In this document: positions 15,208 to 15,359 of the stretch, piece after piece
Numbering within the stretch: position 1 is the first letter of the stretch
Layout of the letters: each line of letters starts with the position of its first letter
NCBI GenBank assembly: GCA_028819835.1
Contig: JAPPKR010000218.1
Span: 1-15,359 of the forward strand
Reading direction: 5' to 3'
DNA length: 15,359 nucleotides
DNA from: a bacterium
Lineage (GTDB): Bacteria > Actinomycetota > Acidimicrobiia > UBA5794 > ZC4RG35
Notes under the pieces: model-generated
What the model saw: only the letters and a program-made list of their open reading frames with translations
Databases searched by the model: none
What the model was told of the DNA's origin: nothing
Position numbers and translations under genes: made by a program

Positions 15208-15359
15208 TCAGGCCGACTCGGGCTTGCGCCCGGCAAAGTACTCCTCGAGTACGAAGGCCGCCCGGAAGGCGGTGTACTCGTCGAAGTGAGCCGCAACGAT
15301 CTGCACCGAGGCGGGCAGACCGTCGGAGTCATACAAACCGGGCACCGCCATGGCCGGAT
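15208..15359 (-). CDS. Amidase signature-family protein, C-terminal end only
   Basis: The last 49 codons of a gene entering from the right edge. The peptide reads PAMAVPGLYDSDGLPASVQIV, then AAHFDEYTAFRAAFVLEEYF, and ends GRKPESA. This matches the conserved C-terminus of amidase-signature enzymes (xAISVPxGxxxxGLPxGxQIVG, then E..L..A..LE). The catalytic Ser-Ser-Lys region lies outside the window. It is the first visible gene of a unit with the aminotransferase 4 bp downstream, so amide or carbamoyl hydrolysis may feed an amine to that enzyme (inference). Confidence 0.75.
   Translation of the reverse strand, partial: PAMAVPGLYDSDGLPASVQIVAAHFDEYTAFRAAFVLEEYFAGRKPESA

Noticed and set aside
15204..15332. 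N-terminal extension of the aminotransferase
   Set aside because: It would read through the amidase C-terminus in another frame, and the extra residues are low-complexity Ser/Thr/Pro/Arg. The ATG at 15203 starts right after the amidase stop.

Overview
The window is 15.4 kb of GC-rich, densely coding bacterial chromosome. It carries thirteen protein genes, two of them cut by the window edges. I see no RNA genes, insertion sequences, CRISPR arrays or phage genes, and no gene-free stretch longer than about 300 bases. The following suggest a high-GC actinobacterium, possibly Acidimicrobiia-like (inference, not proven): base composition, a TANNNT-type promoter placed directly on a start codon, GTG and TTG starts, and a lipoprotein with a Thr/Pro-rich linker.

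Left part (1-3551). A beta-hydroxyacid dehydrogenase on the minus strand lacks only its last few codons. It carries the GRTS substrate motif and C-terminal signature that I recall from sulfolactaldehyde reductase (YihU), not the SGG motif of ordinary 3-hydroxyisobutyrate dehydrogenases. It is divergent, across 68 bp, from a formylglycine-generating enzyme with both catalytic cysteines (sulfatase activation). Together they hint at sulfated-sugar or sulfonate metabolism. An AMP-forming acyl-CoA synthetase follows, apparently from a leaderless promoter preceded by a 7-bp inverted repeat.

Centre (3579-8475, minus strand). A four-gene operon runs in the order SDR dehydrogenase, TIM-barrel 'phosphoenolpyruvate hydrolase' family protein, UPF0261/Tm-1-like protein, and an Old Yellow Enzyme fused to a [4Fe-4S]/FAD reductase module. 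The middle two are the separate bacterial counterparts of the two halves of the plant Tm-1 protein. Spacers are 42, 45 and 10 bp, with a good promoter just upstream of the SDR. This looks like a catabolic cassette of unknown substrate and is the best candidate here for an undescribed pathway. A secreted lipoprotein and glycerol kinase (glpK) lie upstream on the same strand.

Right part (10854-15359). Divergent from glpK is an integral-membrane ERG4/ERG24-family sterol reductase whose C-terminal signature is DHCR7-like, rare in bacteria. No other sterol gene is in view. A second, conventional beta-hydroxyacid dehydrogenase follows after a 162-bp spacer with a perfect 10-bp inverted repeat. Two GC-rich hairpins separate it from a convergent minus-strand unit: amidase (C-terminus only), class III aminotransferase, and a GntR/FCD regulator that seems to lack the usual FCD metal-binding histidines.
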